Source: Georgenia soli
GTDB taxonomy: Bacteria; Actinomycetota; Actinomycetes; Actinomycetales; Actinomycetaceae
Direction of reading: 5' to 3'
Assembly (NCBI RefSeq): GCF_002563695.1
Contig: NZ_PDJI01000004.1
Span: forward strand, 1-64,000
DNA: 64,000 bases
In this document: positions 8,842 to 18,352 of the stretch, piece by piece
Numbering within the stretch: position 1 is the stretch's first letter
Layout of the letters: every line of letters begins with the position of its first letter
Notes under the pieces: model-generated
Databases searched by the model: none
Told to the model about the DNA's origin: nothing
Seen by the model: the letters and a program-made list of their open reading frames with translations, nothing else
Translations under genes and position numbers: made by a program

Positions 8842-9384
8842 GGGCTGACGCATGCGGCGGAAGTAGAAGCTGCGCCCGAACGCGTAGAACCCGGTCCACG
8901 GCTGGATCTGGTCGGCGCCGAACTTCTTGCGCAGCCGGCGCTTGAGCAGCTGGACCATGATCAGGGAGTCGACGATCGCGACGAGCAGGACCCCGTACAT
9001 GCCCAGCACCAGGGCGTTGGCGAGCTGCGGGAACTGCCCGGCGAACATCATCGCCACGATCATCACCAGCGCGAGCGGCATGAAGAACTCGGCGATCGAC
9101 CAGCGTGCGTCGACGTAGTCGCGGGCGTACCGGCGCACCGGTCCCTTGTCGCGCAGCGGGAGGTAGCGCTCGTCGCCGGTGACCATCGCCTGGCGCTGCT
9201 TCATGTAGGCCTCGTTGCGCTGCTCGCGCGCGATCCGACGGGCCTCCTTGCGGTCGTCCGGCACGAGCGGGCGCCGGTTGCGGGCCTCGGCCTCCCTGCG
9301 CGTGGGCGTGGGGCGGCCCTTCCCGCCGGCGGTCTCGACGGGCTGCGGCTCAGGCTCGACGGGGGTCTTCTTGCGTCCGATCAC
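8806..9384 (-). CDS. DUF3043 family membrane protein
   Basis: The 192-aa protein matches the actinobacterial DUF3043 pattern. It has a basic N-terminus (MIGRKKTPVEPEPQP), a charged helical region (RREAEARNRRPLVPDDRKEARR), RYARDYVDARWSIAEFFMPL, two membrane helices (about residues 105-125 and 130-150) and a basic tail with RRLRKKFG. The function is unknown. I chose GTG at 9384 because TACCCT (complement at 9391-9396) is exactly 6 nt upstream, giving a leaderless mRNA. It is divergent from the M20 dipeptidase and its 3' end is duplicated. Confidence 0.85.
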   Translation of the reverse strand: MIGRKKTPVEPEPQPVETAGGKGRPTPTRREAEARNRRPLVPDDRKEARRIAREQRNEAYMKQRQAMVTGDERYLPLRDKGPVRRYARDYVDARWSIAEFFMPLALVMIVAMMFAGQFPQLANALVLGMYGVLLVAIVDSLIMVQLLKRRLRKKFGADQIQPWTGFYAFGRSFYFRRMRQPKPQVGRGEYPA

Positions 9385-9390
9385 CCCAGC

Positions 9391-9429
9391 AGGGTAGTCG
9401 AGCCGTGGAACCGGACGGGCGACTACCCT
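9391..9429. promoter_or_regulatory. Back-to-back -10 elements for DUF3043 and dipeptidase genes
   Basis: The - strand TACCCT is at 9396-9391 and the + strand TACCCT at 9424-9429, each 6-7 nt from its GTG. The two -10 boxes are 27 bp apart, so the -35 regions must overlap and the two polymerases probably compete. Confidence 0.6.
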
Positions 9430-9436
9430 CGCTCGG

Positions 9437-10798
9437 GTGACCACCGTCGACGAACTCGCCCGCCGCACCCACGAGGCCTTCGGCCGCGTCCGTTCCGACC
9501 TCGAGGACCTCGTGCGCATCCCCAGCGTCTCCTCGCCGGCCTTCGACCAGGCGCACGTGCGTGCCAGCGCGGAGGCGGTCGCCGCCCTGCTGCGCGACGC
9601 CGGCATGCCGCAGGTCGACGTCCTGGAGGTGGAGCTGCCCGACGGCGGGAAGGGACGTCCCGCCGTCGTCGCCCACCGGCCGGGTCCCGACGGCGCACCC
9701 ACCGTCCTCCTCTACGCGCACCACGACGTCCAGCCCCCGGGCGACCCCGCCGGCTGGACCTCGGACCCGTTCGAGCCGACGCAGCGGGGCGAGCGGCTCT
9801 ACGGCCGCGGCGCGGCGGACGACAAGGCCGGGATCATGGCGCACGTCGGGGCCCTGCGGGTCCTCGGCGACGAGCTCGCCGTGGGCGTGACCGTCTTCGT
9901 CGAGGGTGAGGAGGAGATCGGCTCCCCGACCTTCACCCCGTTCCTGCAGGCCTACCGCGACCGCCTGGAGGCGGACGTCATCGTCGTCGCGGACTCCAGC
10001 AACTGGAAGGTGGGCGTGCCCGCCCTGACCACGTCGCTGCGGGGCCTCGTCGACTGTGAGGTCGAGGTGCGGGTGCTCGGGCACGCCGTCCACTCCGGGA
10101 TGTTCGGCGGCCCTGTGCTCGACGCCGTCACGCTGATGTCCCGCCTGGTCGCGACGCTGCACGACGACAACGGCGACGTGGCCGTGGCCGGGCTCGCCTC
10201 CCGCGACGAGGCCGACGTCGACTACCCCGAGGACCAGTTCCGCTCCGACGCGGCGGTGGTGGACGGCTACCGCCTCGCCGGCACCGGCCCGCTCGCCGCC
10301 CGCATGTGGACGAAGCCGGCCATCTCGGTCATCGGCCTCGACGCCACGTCCGTGGCGCACGCCTCCAACACGATCGCCCCGGTGTGCCGGGCGAAGCTGT
10401 CGATGCGCATCGCCCCGGGTCAGGACCCCGTCGAGGCGGAGCGGCTCCTGCACGACCACCTGCTCGCGCACGCGCCGTCCGGCGCGCAGGTGAGCGTGAC
10501 CCCCGGCGAGCGCGGGCAGGCCTTCGACGCCACCGAGGACACCGAGGAGATGCGGGCCGCCCGGTGGGCGTTCGCCCAGGCGTGGGGGACGGAGCCGGTC
10601 GACATCGGCGTGGGCGGGTCGATCCCGTTCATCGCCGAGCTCCAGGAGGTCTTCCCCGGCGCCAAGATCCTCGTGACCGGGGTGGAGGACCCGGACTCCC
10701 GCGCGCACAGCGAGGACGAGTCCGTGCACCTGGGCGAGCTCGAGAAGGTGGTGCTGGCGGAGGCGCTCCTCCTCGCCCGCCTCGGCGGCGCCGTCTGA
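9437..10798 (+). CDS. M20 family dipeptidase
   Basis: This zinc-dependent cytosolic peptidase of the M20/M25/M40 clan probably cleaves dipeptides. The metal and catalytic ligands are visible in order: YAHHDVQPPG (His, Asp), GRGAADDKAG (bridging Asp), VEGEEEIGSP (general base Glu), VVADSSNW (Asp) and SRAHSEDE (His). The dimerisation domain sits between VPALTTSLRG and the last motif. It is 453 aa, the usual length. The GTG is preceded by TACCCT 7 nt upstream and by no ribosome site. Substrate specificity cannot be read from sequence. Confidence 0.9.
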   Translation: MTTVDELARRTHEAFGRVRSDLEDLVRIPSVSSPAFDQAHVRASAEAVAALLRDAGMPQVDVLEVELPDGGKGRPAVVAHRPGPDGAPTVLLYAHHDVQPPGDPAGWTSDPFEPTQRGERLYGRGAADDKAGIMAHVGALRVLGDELAVGVTVFVEGEEEIGSPTFTPFLQAYRDRLEADVIVVADSSNWKVGVPALTTSLRGLVDCEVEVRVLGHAVHSGMFGGPVLDAVTLMSRLVATLHDDNGDVAVAGLASRDEADVDYPEDQFRSDAAVVDGYRLAGTGPLAARMWTKPAISVIGLDATSVAHASNTIAPVCRAKLSMRIAPGQDPVEAERLLHDHLLAHAPSGAQVSVTPGERGQAFDATEDTEEMRAARWAFAQAWGTEPVDIGVGGSIPFIAELQEVFPGAKILVTGVEDPDSRAHSEDESVHLGELEKVVLAEALLLARLGGAV

Positions 10799-10823
10799 GC
10801 GTCGCCCGGCGGCCGGGACCGGC

Positions 10824-11213
10824 TCAGCCGGTCGCCTCACCCGTGGCCGAGGGCTCGGTCGACGTCGTCGGCCCCTCGCTGCCCTCGGGCGCGTCGGCGA
10901 CCGAGACGTCGAACTTCACCTCGCCGGTGTCGGGGTCCACGGACGTCACGGTCGCGGTGACGGGGTAGATCGTCTCTGGCGCGCCCGCGGTCGTCAGGTC
11001 GCAGACCAGCTCTGCGCCGACCTCCGCGGGCAGCTCCTCCGAGCACGCGACGACCGGCCGGACCCCGACCTCCTCCTCGAGCGCGTCGGCGATCTTCTCG
11101 GCGACCACGTCCGGCGCGAGCGGCTCGACGCTGCGGCCGCCGGAGCACGCCACGAGCGCCAGGGTGGCCAGCACGACGGAGACCCGTCGTGCTGCTCGTC
11201 CCGTCCGCCGCAT
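10824..11213 (-). CDS. DUF4333 domain lipoprotein
   Basis: Signal peptide MRRTGRAARRVSVVLATLALVAC ends in a lipobox (LVAC), so it is probably lipid-anchored on the outer membrane face. The rest is a small DUF4333-like domain with two further cysteines (VVACSEELPAEVGAELVCDL) that could form a disulfide, followed by beta-rich DPDTGEVKFDVSV and a Ser/Thr/Glu tail. It is 129 aa from the ATG at 11213, which has ggaggagcgg upstream. The longer frame adds an unlikely Arg-rich head. The function is unknown; it converges with the dipeptidase. Confidence 0.8.
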   Translation of the reverse strand: MRRTGRAARRVSVVLATLALVACSGGRSVEPLAPDVVAEKIADALEEEVGVRPVVACSEELPAEVGAELVCDLTTAGAPETIYPVTATVTSVDPDTGEVKFDVSVADAPEGSEGPTTSTEPSATGEATG

Positions 11214-11296
11214 GCTCCGCTCCTCCCTGGTTGCTGCGCAGATGCTGTCACATCGGCCGGTCACCGGCCCGTCCGGGCGGCTGGGATGATGGCGCC

Positions 11297-12601
11297 GTGC
11301 GCATCCTGCTCGCCCCCGACCGCTTCTCCGGGACACTGACGGCCGTCCAGGCCGCCCGCGCCCTCGCCGCCGGCTGGGGGCAGGGCGCCCCGGGGGACTC
11401 GGTGAACCAGCTGCCGCTGTCCGACGGGTCGGCGGGCCTGCTCGACGTCGTCGCCGCCGCGCGGGGCGGGCGGCTCGTCCCCGTGCCCGCCACCGGGCCC
11501 CTCGGTGCGCCGGTCGCCGCCGCGGTGCTGCACGTCGACGGCGACGCGGGCGGGACCGCCTACGTGGAGGCCGACCAGGTCGTGGGCACCCACCTCGTGC
11601 GCGCCCACGAGCGGGCCGAGGCCGCGCGGAGCGGGACGAGCGCCGGCCTCGGGGCCCTCGTCGGCGCCGCGCTGGCCACGGGGGCCCGGCGCATCGTCAT
11701 CGGTCTGCCCGCCACCGCCGCCGTCCACGACGCCGGTGCGGGGCTCCTCCACGCCCTGGCCGCCACGCACACGACGACGGCGCGGCCCGACGCGCCGCAC
11801 CCCGCGAGCGGGCCGCTGCTGACCGGCGCGCAGGGTCTCGCCGAGCTCCCGCCCGAGGCCGCCGACCTGCTCGCGCCGGCGCGAGAGGCTCTCGCGGGCC
11901 ACGACGTGGTCCTGGCGGTGGCGGACGACCTGCCGCTGCTCGGCCTGCACGGCGCCGGCGCGCTGCTCGGTCAGGACCCGGCGGTGGGGCCCGCGCTGGC
12001 GCAGGAGCTGGAACGGGCGCTGGGGCACGCCACCGACGTGCTGGAGCGGCGCGCCGCGACCCTTCCCGGCCGTACCGTGCTCGCGCTGGCCGGCGGCACG
12101 CCGTCGTCCGGGACCGGACCAGGTCCTCTCGGGCAGCCCGCGGGCAGGTCCGCCCGCCAGGAGGGCAGTGGCGCCGCGGGCGGCACCGCCTTCCTCCTCC
12201 GTCTGCTCGGCGCCCGGACGCTGCCCGGCGCGGAGGTCGTGGCCGACGCGGTGGGGCTGCGCGGCGCCGTCGCGGACGCGGACCTCGTGGTCACCGGCTG
12301 CCGGGTGCTCGACGTGCGGAGCCTGTCCGAGTCCGTCGTCGCCACCGTCGCCCGTGCGTGCCTGCGGTACGCGCTGCCGGTGGTCGCCGTCGCCGAGGAG
12401 GTCCGCACGAGCCGGCGCGAGGTCGCACCCCTCGGCATCAGCGGCGCGTACGAGGTGCGCGACGCGGGGCGCCGCCGTCCTGCCGCTCCCGGGCCGGCAC
12501 GGCCCGGGCGGGCCCATGCCGACGACGACGCCGCGGCGACGGACCTGCCGGCGGCGCTCGTCGCGCGCACGGCACGGCTCGCGCGGACCTGGTCGACGTA
12601 G
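11297..12601 (+). CDS. Glycerate kinase (GlxK/GarK type)
   Basis: Phosphorylates glycerate, linking glyoxylate or serine-type metabolism to glycolysis. The N-terminus ILLAPDRFSGTLTAVQAARALAAGW and PLSDGSAGLLD match the family's APDSFKGSL and DGGEG motifs. LALAGG, GLRGAVADADLVVTG and the PVVAVAEEV region are the conserved C-terminal part. It is 434 aa, some 40-60 longer than usual through Ala/Gly/Pro-rich inserts (about residues 270-295) and tail. DGSAG in place of DGGEG is a departure in the active-site loop, so the substrate could differ. I chose GTG at 11297, with GATGAT 6 nt upstream as a weaker leaderless-type signal. Confidence 0.8.
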   Translation: MRILLAPDRFSGTLTAVQAARALAAGWGQGAPGDSVNQLPLSDGSAGLLDVVAAARGGRLVPVPATGPLGAPVAAAVLHVDGDAGGTAYVEADQVVGTHLVRAHERAEAARSGTSAGLGALVGAALATGARRIVIGLPATAAVHDAGAGLLHALAATHTTTARPDAPHPASGPLLTGAQGLAELPPEAADLLAPAREALAGHDVVLAVADDLPLLGLHGAGALLGQDPAVGPALAQELERALGHATDVLERRAATLPGRTVLALAGGTPSSGTGPGPLGQPAGRSARQEGSGAAGGTAFLLRLLGARTLPGAEVVADAVGLRGAVADADLVVTGCRVLDVRSLSESVVATVARACLRYALPVVAVAEEVRTSRREVAPLGISGAYEVRDAGRRRPAAPGPARPGRAHADDDAAATDLPAALVARTARLARTWST

Positions 12602-12705
12602 CTCCGTGCGGTCCGGGGCCCGGACGACGTACGCTGCTGGGGGAACAACCCGGCGGACGACGCCGTTGGCGTTGACGAAGAACGTCCTGAGAAGCGGAGA
12701 GACCC

Positions 12706-13059
12706 ATGAGCGAGACCACCGAGAAGGTCGCCACCCACGGCGTGGAGCTGACCGACGTCGCGGCGAACAAGGTTCGCACGCTGCTGGAGCAGGAGGGGCG
12801 CGACGACCTCCGCCTCCGCGTGGCGGTGCAGCCGGGCGGCTGCTCCGGGCTGATCTACCAGCTCTACTTCGACGAGCGCATGCTCGACGGGGACGCCGTC
12901 CGTGAGTTCGGCGGCGTCGAGGTCGTCGTCGACCGGATGAGCGTGCCCTACCTCGAGGGCGCGACGATCGACTTCGCGGACACCATCGAGAAGCAGGGCT
13001 TCACGATCGACAACCCGAACGCCGGCGGCTCCTGCGCCTGCGGCGACTCGTTCCACTGA
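12706..13059 (+). CDS. A-type iron-sulfur carrier (IscA/ErpA/HesB)
   Basis: Fe-S cluster carrier or insertion factor. It has the three conserved cysteines, the first in QPGGCSGLIYQL and the pair in GSCACGDSF near the C-terminus, and the fold signature LRLRVAVQPGG plus NAGGSCACG. The 117-aa length is normal. The ATG has gcggagag upstream and the transcript has a leader, unlike many neighbours. Likely clients nearby are the Rieske protein and other respiratory enzymes, which is inference. Confidence 0.92.
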   Translation: MSETTEKVATHGVELTDVAANKVRTLLEQEGRDDLRLRVAVQPGGCSGLIYQLYFDERMLDGDAVREFGGVEVVVDRMSVPYLEGATIDFADTIEKQGFTIDNPNAGGSCACGDSFH

Positions 13060-13199
13060 CCGACCCGCGGGCCTCGGCTCGCACCGTGCGGCCCCGAGCC
13101 GGATCGTCACCGGCCGGGGCCGCAGCCTTGCCCAGGGCCGCCCGGAGGCCGCGTGGCCCGGTGGACCCTGAACCTCACGTACCGAACCATGGAGACCCC

Positions 13200-14171
13200 T
13201 TGCGTCGTCGTCCCGCCGTCCTGACCTCCCTCGCGCTCGCCGCGGCCCTGACCCTCGCGTCCTGCTCGGGCGGCGAGGGGGAGGAGAGCCCGACGGACGG
13301 CGCCTCCGCCAGCGCCTCCGCCGAGGCCACGCCGCCCGGCACCGAGCTCCCGACGGTCAAGGGCGCCTTCGGCGAGGACCCCACGATCGAGTTCCCCGGC
13401 TCCGGCGCCCCCGCCGACCTCAAGGTCGAGGTCCTGCAGAAGGGAGACGGCGCGGAGGTCGGCGCCGACGACTTCGTCGTGGCCGACTACGTGGGTCAGG
13501 TCTGGGACGGAGAGGTGTTCGACAGCTCCTTCGAGCGCGGCGCGCCGACGGGCTTCAGCCTCAACGGGGTCATCCAGGGGTGGAAGCAGGGGCTGACGGG
13601 CACGCACGTCGGCGACCGCGTCCTCCTGTCGATCCCGTCCGAGCTCGGCTACCCCCAGGGCACCCCGGACGGGTCCGTGGCGCCGGGGGACACCCTCGTG
13701 TTCGTCGTCGACGTCGTCGACGCCTACGCCCCCGACGTGGCCGGCCAGGCTGACGCGACGCCGGTCGAGCCGGCGCCTGACCTGCCCGTCGTCGTCAAGG
13801 GCGGGCTCGGCGAGCCGGCCAGCGTCACGGTGGAGGAGGGCGCGCCCGAGCCGACCGAGGCGAGCGTCACAGTGATCGCCACGGGCAGCGGCGAGAAGGT
13901 CCCGGAGACGCCGGGGACGTCGATCCTGATCCAGCTCGCCGAGAACGCGTGGGACAACAGCCAGCCGAACTCCACGTGGGAGTCCTCGGGCGTCACCTCG
14001 CTGCAGGTGGGTGGAGGTGGCCTGTTCGACCAGCTCATCGGCGTGCCGGTGGGGTCTCGCGCGGTGCTGCAGGCCCCGGGGACCGAGGGCGGCGAGGGGG
14101 AGGACGCCACGCCGGCGTTCGCGGGTGTGGTGGACATCATCGCCGTCCTGCCTGCCCCGTCGGACGGCTGA
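13200..14171 (+). CDS. FKBP-type peptidyl-prolyl isomerase lipoprotein
   Basis: Signal peptide LRRRPAVLTSLALAAALTLA with lipobox LASC makes this an extracytoplasmic lipoprotein. The first FKBP domain (about residues 60-180) is intact: VADYVGQVWDGEVFDSSF, GVIQGWKQGLTGTHVGDRVLLSI, LGYPQGTPDG. A second, weaker copy follows (about 195-320) with VPVGSRAVLQAP and a final VVDIIAVLP strand but without the aromatic active-site set, so it is probably non-catalytic. I chose the TTG at 13200, preceded by ggagacccc. Upstream GTG starts would spoil the signal peptide. It likely folds exported proteins. Confidence 0.88.
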   Translation: MRRRPAVLTSLALAAALTLASCSGGEGEESPTDGASASASAEATPPGTELPTVKGAFGEDPTIEFPGSGAPADLKVEVLQKGDGAEVGADDFVVADYVGQVWDGEVFDSSFERGAPTGFSLNGVIQGWKQGLTGTHVGDRVLLSIPSELGYPQGTPDGSVAPGDTLVFVVDVVDAYAPDVAGQADATPVEPAPDLPVVVKGGLGEPASVTVEEGAPEPTEASVTVIATGSGEKVPETPGTSILIQLAENAWDNSQPNSTWESSGVTSLQVGGGGLFDQLIGVPVGSRAVLQAPGTEGGEGEDATPAFAGVVDIIAVLPAPSDG

Positions 14172-14225
14172 CGTCGGCCGTGCGCGGCCGCGCACGAACG
14201 GCCTGAGGCGCACCGGGACCCGGCC

Positions 14226-14255
14226 CGGCCCCGTCCCCCGCAGGGGGCGGGGCCG
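14226..14255 (+). terminator. Hairpin terminator after the FKBP gene
   Basis: A 13-bp GC stem with one bulged T and a 3-nt loop lies 55 bp beyond the stop. Confidence 0.65.
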
Positions 14256-14613
14256 TGGCTGTGCGCGCTCGCCGCTCCAGGCGGTCTTCGCCGCACCCGC
14301 GGTCACAGACCGTCCGGTACCGACATCGGGCCCTGCCCCGAGAGCGACGACGGCGCACCGTCTCACGACCCCGGACGTGCGCCGTCGGCGGCCCGCCGAG
14401 GAAGCGGACGAACCGGACAGAAGGGGCCGCAGGATGCTGACGCCACGACAGAATCACCGGGCCACGCCCCGGTCCATGGGCGTTCCCCGGCCGGTTTCAT
14501 GGATAAGGTAGGGCGGGAGGACGAAGGTCCTGTGCCCGCGCTCGCCCCAGGGCCGCGCAGGGGCGCAGAACCCCTCCCGCTCCACTCAGCACCGCGTCGG
14601 AAGGTCAGATCCC
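14256..14613 (+). promoter_or_regulatory. Upstream region and probable promoter of ctaCDF
   Basis: This is 358 bp without a credible gene. A 10-bp inverted repeat (cgacggcgca at 14348-14357, tgcgccgtcg at 14378-14387) could be an operator. TAAGGT at 14504-14509 is the best -10 candidate and would give a leader of about 95 nt before ctaC. No good -35 is visible at 17 bp. Confidence 0.4.
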
Positions 14614-15561
14614 GTGCGTACCACGTCCAGGCACCAGGGCAGGAGCCCTGTCGTGCGCAGCCTCGCCCTCGCGGGCCTGGTGGCCATCACGGCCGCCGCC
14701 TGCGCGCCGGCCGATCAGTTCCCCAGTGAGCCGGGCAAGGGCGTCGACGTCGGCTTCCTGCCGAGCGAGCGTGGCCTCACCGACAAGACCACAGGTCTGA
14801 TCGACCTCTGGAACGGTTCCTGGGTCGCCGCCCTCGCCGTCGGCGTCCTCGTCTGGGGCCTCACGATCTGGTGCATCGTCGCCTACCGGAAGCGCAAGAA
14901 CGACGACCAGCTGCCGGTGCAGCTGCGCTACCACGTGCCGCTCGAGCTCATGTACACCGTCGTGCCGGTCCTCATGATCGGCGTGCTCTTCTTCTTCTCG
15001 AGCAAGGTCACCGCCGACTTCCAGGACGTGACCCCGTCGACGCAGGCCGCCGGCACCACCTCCGCCACGGGGGAGATCAACGACGAGGCCAAGGCCTCCG
15101 ACCTCGAGATCGAGATCTACGGCAAGCAGTGGAGCTGGGACTTCAACTACCTCACCGACGACGTCTACTACTCGGGCGACCGCATCTCCCTGACGGGCAA
15201 GGAGGGCGTCGAGGAGACGCTGCCGACCCTGTACCTGCCGGTCGACGAGACCGTCACGTTCACCCTGAAGTCCCGCGACGTCGCGCACGCCTTCTGGATC
15301 CCGGCCTTCCTGTACAAGGTCGACATCCTCCCGGGGCGGACGAACACCTTCCAGGTCACCCCGCAGAAGGAGGGTGTCTACTCCGGCAAGTGCGCGGAGC
15401 TGTGCGGCGAGTTCCACGCCGAGATGCTCTTCAACGTCGAGGTGGTCGACCGCGCGACCTACGACGCAAAGATGGCCGAGCTGCGTGACGCCGGCCAGAC
15501 GGGACGGCTCGGCGACGAGCTGAACCGTAAGTACCTCGTCACGCAGGAGGACCAGCACTGA
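14614..15561 (+). CDS. ctaC: Cytochrome c oxidase subunit II (aa3 type)
   Basis: Carries the CuA centre that accepts electrons from cytochrome c, here most likely from the di-heme QcrC in a bcc-aa3 supercomplex. A signal peptide with lipobox-like TAAAC precedes two membrane helices ([20 protein letters not shown] and [17 protein letters not shown]). The CuA ligands are in HAFWIPAF and [12 protein letters not shown] (two Cys, Glu, His, Met). It is 315 aa. GTG at 14614 is followed by a basic leader and two serine-rich lines before the hydrophobic core. The stop overlaps the ctaD start by one base. Confidence 0.96.
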   Translation: MRTTSRHQGRSPVVRSLALAGLVAITAAACAPADQFPSEPGKGVDVGFLPSERGLTDKTTGLIDLWNGSWVAALAVGVLVWGLTIWCIVAYRKRKNDDQLPVQLRYHVPLELMYTVVPVLMIGVLFFFSSKVTADFQDVTPSTQAAGTTSATGEINDEAKASDLEIEIYGKQWSWDFNYLTDDVYYSGDRISLTGKEGVEETLPTLYLPVDETVTFTLKSRDVAHAFWIPAFLYKVDILPGRTNTFQVTPQKEGVYSGKCAELCGEFHAEMLFNVEVVDRATYDAKMAELRDAGQTGRLGDELNRKYLVTQEDQH

Positions 15562-17336
15562 TGGCGACCATCACCACCACCCGGCCCGACGTCGTCCCCG
15601 GCCTGCGCCCCGAGCGGCAGAGTCTCGGCAAGACGGTCGTCAGCTGGATCACCTCGACCGATCACAAGACGATCGGCTACATGTACGTCGTCACGGCGTT
15701 CGCGTTCTTCCTCATCGGGGGCGTGCTCGCGCTGCTGATCCGTGCGGAGCTCTTCGAGCCCGGCATGCTGCTGCAGTCCAAGGAGCAGTACAACCAGCTC
15801 TTCACGATGCACGGCACGATCATGATGCTGCTGTTCGCGACACCGCTGTTCGTCGCGTTCGGCAACATCCTGGTGCCGATCCAGATCGGGGCGCCCGACG
15901 TCGCGTACCCGCGGCTGAACATGTTCTCCTACTGGCTGTTCAGCCTGGGCGGCCTGGTCACGATCGCCGGCTTCCTCACGCCCAAGGGGGCGGCGAGCTT
16001 CGGCTGGACGGCGTACACGCCGCTGTCGAACGCCACCTTCTCCCCGGGCCTGGGCGGGGACCTGTGGGTCCTCGGCCTGGCGATGACCGGTTTCGGCACG
16101 ATCTTCGGCTCGGTCAACTTCATCGCCACGATCATCACGATGCGCGCGCCCGGCATGACGATGTTCCGGATGCCGATCTTCACCTGGAACATCCTCATCA
16201 CCTCGATCCTGGCGCTGATGGCCTTCCCGGTCCTCGCGGCGGCCCTCTTCGGCCTGGCGGTGGACCGCGTGCTCGGCGGGCAGATCTACAACCCGGAGGC
16301 GGGCGGGGCGCTGCTGTGGCAGCACCTGTTCTGGTTCTTCGGCCACCCCGAGGTCTACATCATCGCGCTGCCGTTCTTCGGCATCGTCTCCGAGATCATC
16401 CCGGTCTTCTCCCGCAAGCCGATCTTCGGCTACAAGGGCCTGGTCTTCGCCACCGTCGCCATCGCGGCGCTGTCGGTGACCGTGTGGGCGCACCACATGT
16501 TCACCACCGGCGGCGTGATGCTGGAGTTCTTCTCGCTGATGACGATGCTCATCGCCATCCCCACCGGCGTGAAGTTCTTCAACTGGGTCGGCACCATGTG
16601 GCGCGGCAAGCTCACCTTCGAGACGCCGATGCTGTACTCGCTGGGCTTCCTCGTCACGTTCCTCTTCGGCGGCCTGACGGGCATCATCCTGTCCAGCCCG
16701 GCGATGGACTTCCAGGTGCACGACACCTACTTCGTGGTGGCCCACTTCCACTACGTCGTCTTCGGCACCGTGGTCTTCGCCATGTACGCCGGCTTCTTCT
16801 TCTGGTGGCCGAAGTGGACCGGCCGGATGCTCGACGAGCGGCTCGGCAAGATCCAGTTCTGGATCCTCTTCATCGGCTTCCACACCACGTTCCTCGTCCA
16901 GCACTGGCTGGGCGTGCAGGGCATGCCCCGCCGGTACGCCGACTACATGCCCGAGGACGGGTTCACGCTCTACAACCAGATCTCGACCGTCGGCGCGGTG
17001 CTCATCGCCGTGTCGACCCTGCCGTTCCTGTGGAACGTCTACAGGACGATGCGCGGCCCGCGCACGGTGTTCGTGGACGACCCGTGGGGCTTCGGCAACT
17101 CTCTCGAGTGGGCCACGGCCTCCCCGTTCCCGCGGCACAACTTCACGTCGCTGCCGCGGATCCGCTCCGAGCGCCCCGCGTTCGACCTGCACCACCCCGA
17201 GGTCGCCGCGATGGACCACCCGGAGCCCAACCGTGACCTCCTCGACTCGCTGTACGCGAGCCCCGAGGCGGCCGACCGCCAGCGTGTGGTGACCGAGCGC
17301 GCCGCGCGCAACGACGAGGAAGGGACGCAGCGATGA
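15561..17336 (+). CDS. ctaD: Cytochrome c oxidase subunit I (aa3 type)
   Basis: Catalytic subunit with heme a and the heme a3-CuB centre, reducing O2 and pumping protons across the membrane. It is 591 aa with about twelve membrane helices. Visible heme and copper ligands are MHGTIMM (heme a His), the CuB His in [10 protein letters not shown] with the cross-linked Tyr, HHMF (two CuB His) and AHFHYVVFG (heme a3 and heme a His). The ATG overlaps the ctaC stop (TGATG) and the stop overlaps ctaF by 4 bp, so the three are translationally coupled. Confidence 0.98.
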   Translation: MATITTTRPDVVPGLRPERQSLGKTVVSWITSTDHKTIGYMYVVTAFAFFLIGGVLALLIRAELFEPGMLLQSKEQYNQLFTMHGTIMMLLFATPLFVAFGNILVPIQIGAPDVAYPRLNMFSYWLFSLGGLVTIAGFLTPKGAASFGWTAYTPLSNATFSPGLGGDLWVLGLAMTGFGTIFGSVNFIATIITMRAPGMTMFRMPIFTWNILITSILALMAFPVLAAALFGLAVDRVLGGQIYNPEAGGALLWQHLFWFFGHPEVYIIALPFFGIVSEIIPVFSRKPIFGYKGLVFATVAIAALSVTVWAHHMFTTGGVMLEFFSLMTMLIAIPTGVKFFNWVGTMWRGKLTFETPMLYSLGFLVTFLFGGLTGIILSSPAMDFQVHDTYFVVAHFHYVVFGTVVFAMYAGFFFWWPKWTGRMLDERLGKIQFWILFIGFHTTFLVQHWLGVQGMPRRYADYMPEDGFTLYNQISTVGAVLIAVSTLPFLWNVYRTMRGPRTVFVDDPWGFGNSLEWATASPFPRHNFTSLPRIRSERPAFDLHHPEVAAMDHPEPNRDLLDSLYASPEAADRQRVVTERAARNDEEGTQR

Positions 17337-17776
17337 GCCACCACGACGACCACGGCGTGCCCGAGCAGACGAAGCCCATGCGTGTGGAGGCCTGGCTCTT
17401 CAGCGCCGGCGTGGCCTTCTTCGTCCCGGTCGGCATCATCTACGGCTTCGCCTCGAAGTGGGAGCCGGTCGGTGTGGTCGGCTTCTTCCTCCTCGGCGGC
17501 ATGTTCGCCCTCGCCGGCGGTTACATGTGGCTGACGGCCCGCCGCATCGACCCGAGGCCGGAGGACAACCCGACCGCGGACATCGAGGACCGGGCAGGCG
17601 AGGTCGGGGTGTTCTCTCCGCACAGCTGGTGGCCGCTGGTCCTGGGCATCGCGGCAACCCTGGCCTTCACGGGGGTCGCCGTCGGCTGGTGGATGACGGG
17701 TCTCGGCATCGCACTGGGTCTTGTCGGCCTCGTCGGGCAGCTCTTCGAGTTCTCCCGCGGACAGCACGCCCACTGA
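17333..17776 (+). CDS. ctaF: Cytochrome c oxidase subunit IV (actinobacterial CtaF)
   Basis: Small accessory subunit specific to actinobacterial aa3 oxidases. Four hydrophobic helices are arranged as two pairs: [19 protein letters not shown] and [20 protein letters not shown], then [19 protein letters not shown] and [37 protein letters not shown] separates the pairs. It is 147 aa. It overlaps ctaD (ATGA) and ends the operon at a strong terminator. Confidence 0.95.
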   Translation: MSHHDDHGVPEQTKPMRVEAWLFSAGVAFFVPVGIIYGFASKWEPVGVVGFFLLGGMFALAGGYMWLTARRIDPRPEDNPTADIEDRAGEVGVFSPHSWWPLVLGIAATLAFTGVAVGWWMTGLGIALGLVGLVGQLFEFSRGQHAH

Positions 17777-17790
17777 CGCTCACGCGCCCA

Positions 17791-17824
17791 GAGCGCCCCG
17801 GACCGGCAACGGTCCGGGGCGCTC
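17791..17824 (+). terminator. Intrinsic terminator of the ctaCDF operon
   Basis: A perfect 15-bp stem with GCAA tetraloop is followed by ttgtct, the most classical-looking terminator in the window. It sits 15 bp past ctaF. Confidence 0.9.
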
Positions 17825-18067
17825 TTGTCTCCGGGGTGAGGCGTGCACCTTCACCCCTTTGTGACGTGCCCGGCCGTGCCCGTGCCCAGTGGCCGTGACG
17901 ACGCGGCGTGCGAGGCGCCGGGCCGTCTTCGGTGAGCCGCGGGGCCTGGAGCGTTGGTGACGTGCGAGATCGTGCCCAGAGCCTCGGTGACCGACCGGAC
18001 CGTGCTACGGGGCGTGCCGGCGCGGGGACAGAGGCTGACGAAGCATGGGCTCCATCGCTCCTGGTCT

Positions 18068-18174
18068 CGACGCCCTACCTGCCTGCCGGCGCAGCGACGC
18101 CCTACCTGCCTGCCGGCGCAGCGACGCCCTACCTGCCTGCCGGCGCAGCGACGCCCTACCTGCCTGCCGGCGCA
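18068..18174. repeat. 27-bp tandem repeat, four copies
   Basis: The unit cgacgccctacctgcctgccggcgcag repeats at 18068, 18095, 18122 and 18149. The first three copies are identical and the last loses only its final base. All frames stay open through it (PYLPAGAAT-like 9-residue repeats), but none has a plausible start or homologue. It lies in the otherwise gene-free 17825-18352 interval between the convergent ctaF and sodA, where I see no other feature except the sodA terminator. Confidence 0.9.
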
Positions 18175-18240
18175 CCGATGGCCCGGAGCTGCGCCGTCGC
18201 ACGGGTCCGGTCGCCGACGCGGGCCTGGACGGGCACAGAA

Positions 18241-18268
18241 AGGCCCCCAGGAGCGCTCCTGGGGGCCT
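18241..18268 (-). terminator. Terminator of sodA
   Basis: This 28-nt perfect palindrome (14-bp arms) is followed on the - strand by ctttctgt. It lies 85 bp past the sodA stop. Confidence 0.7.
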
Positions 18269-18352
18269 CTCTGAGCCGATGGTGGCCCGTCGGCCCCCGT
18301 CCTACGGCGCAAGCGGCGCTACGGGGGACAGGGGGCCGTCGTCGGACCTGGG

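Noticed and set aside
15459-17219. 586-codon antisense frame across ctaD
   Set aside because: Shadow of subunit I, rich in Arg, Glu and His with no domain.
18068-18174. 27-bp repeat array as a CRISPR
   Set aside because: Copies are directly adjacent with no unique spacers and no cas genes nearby.
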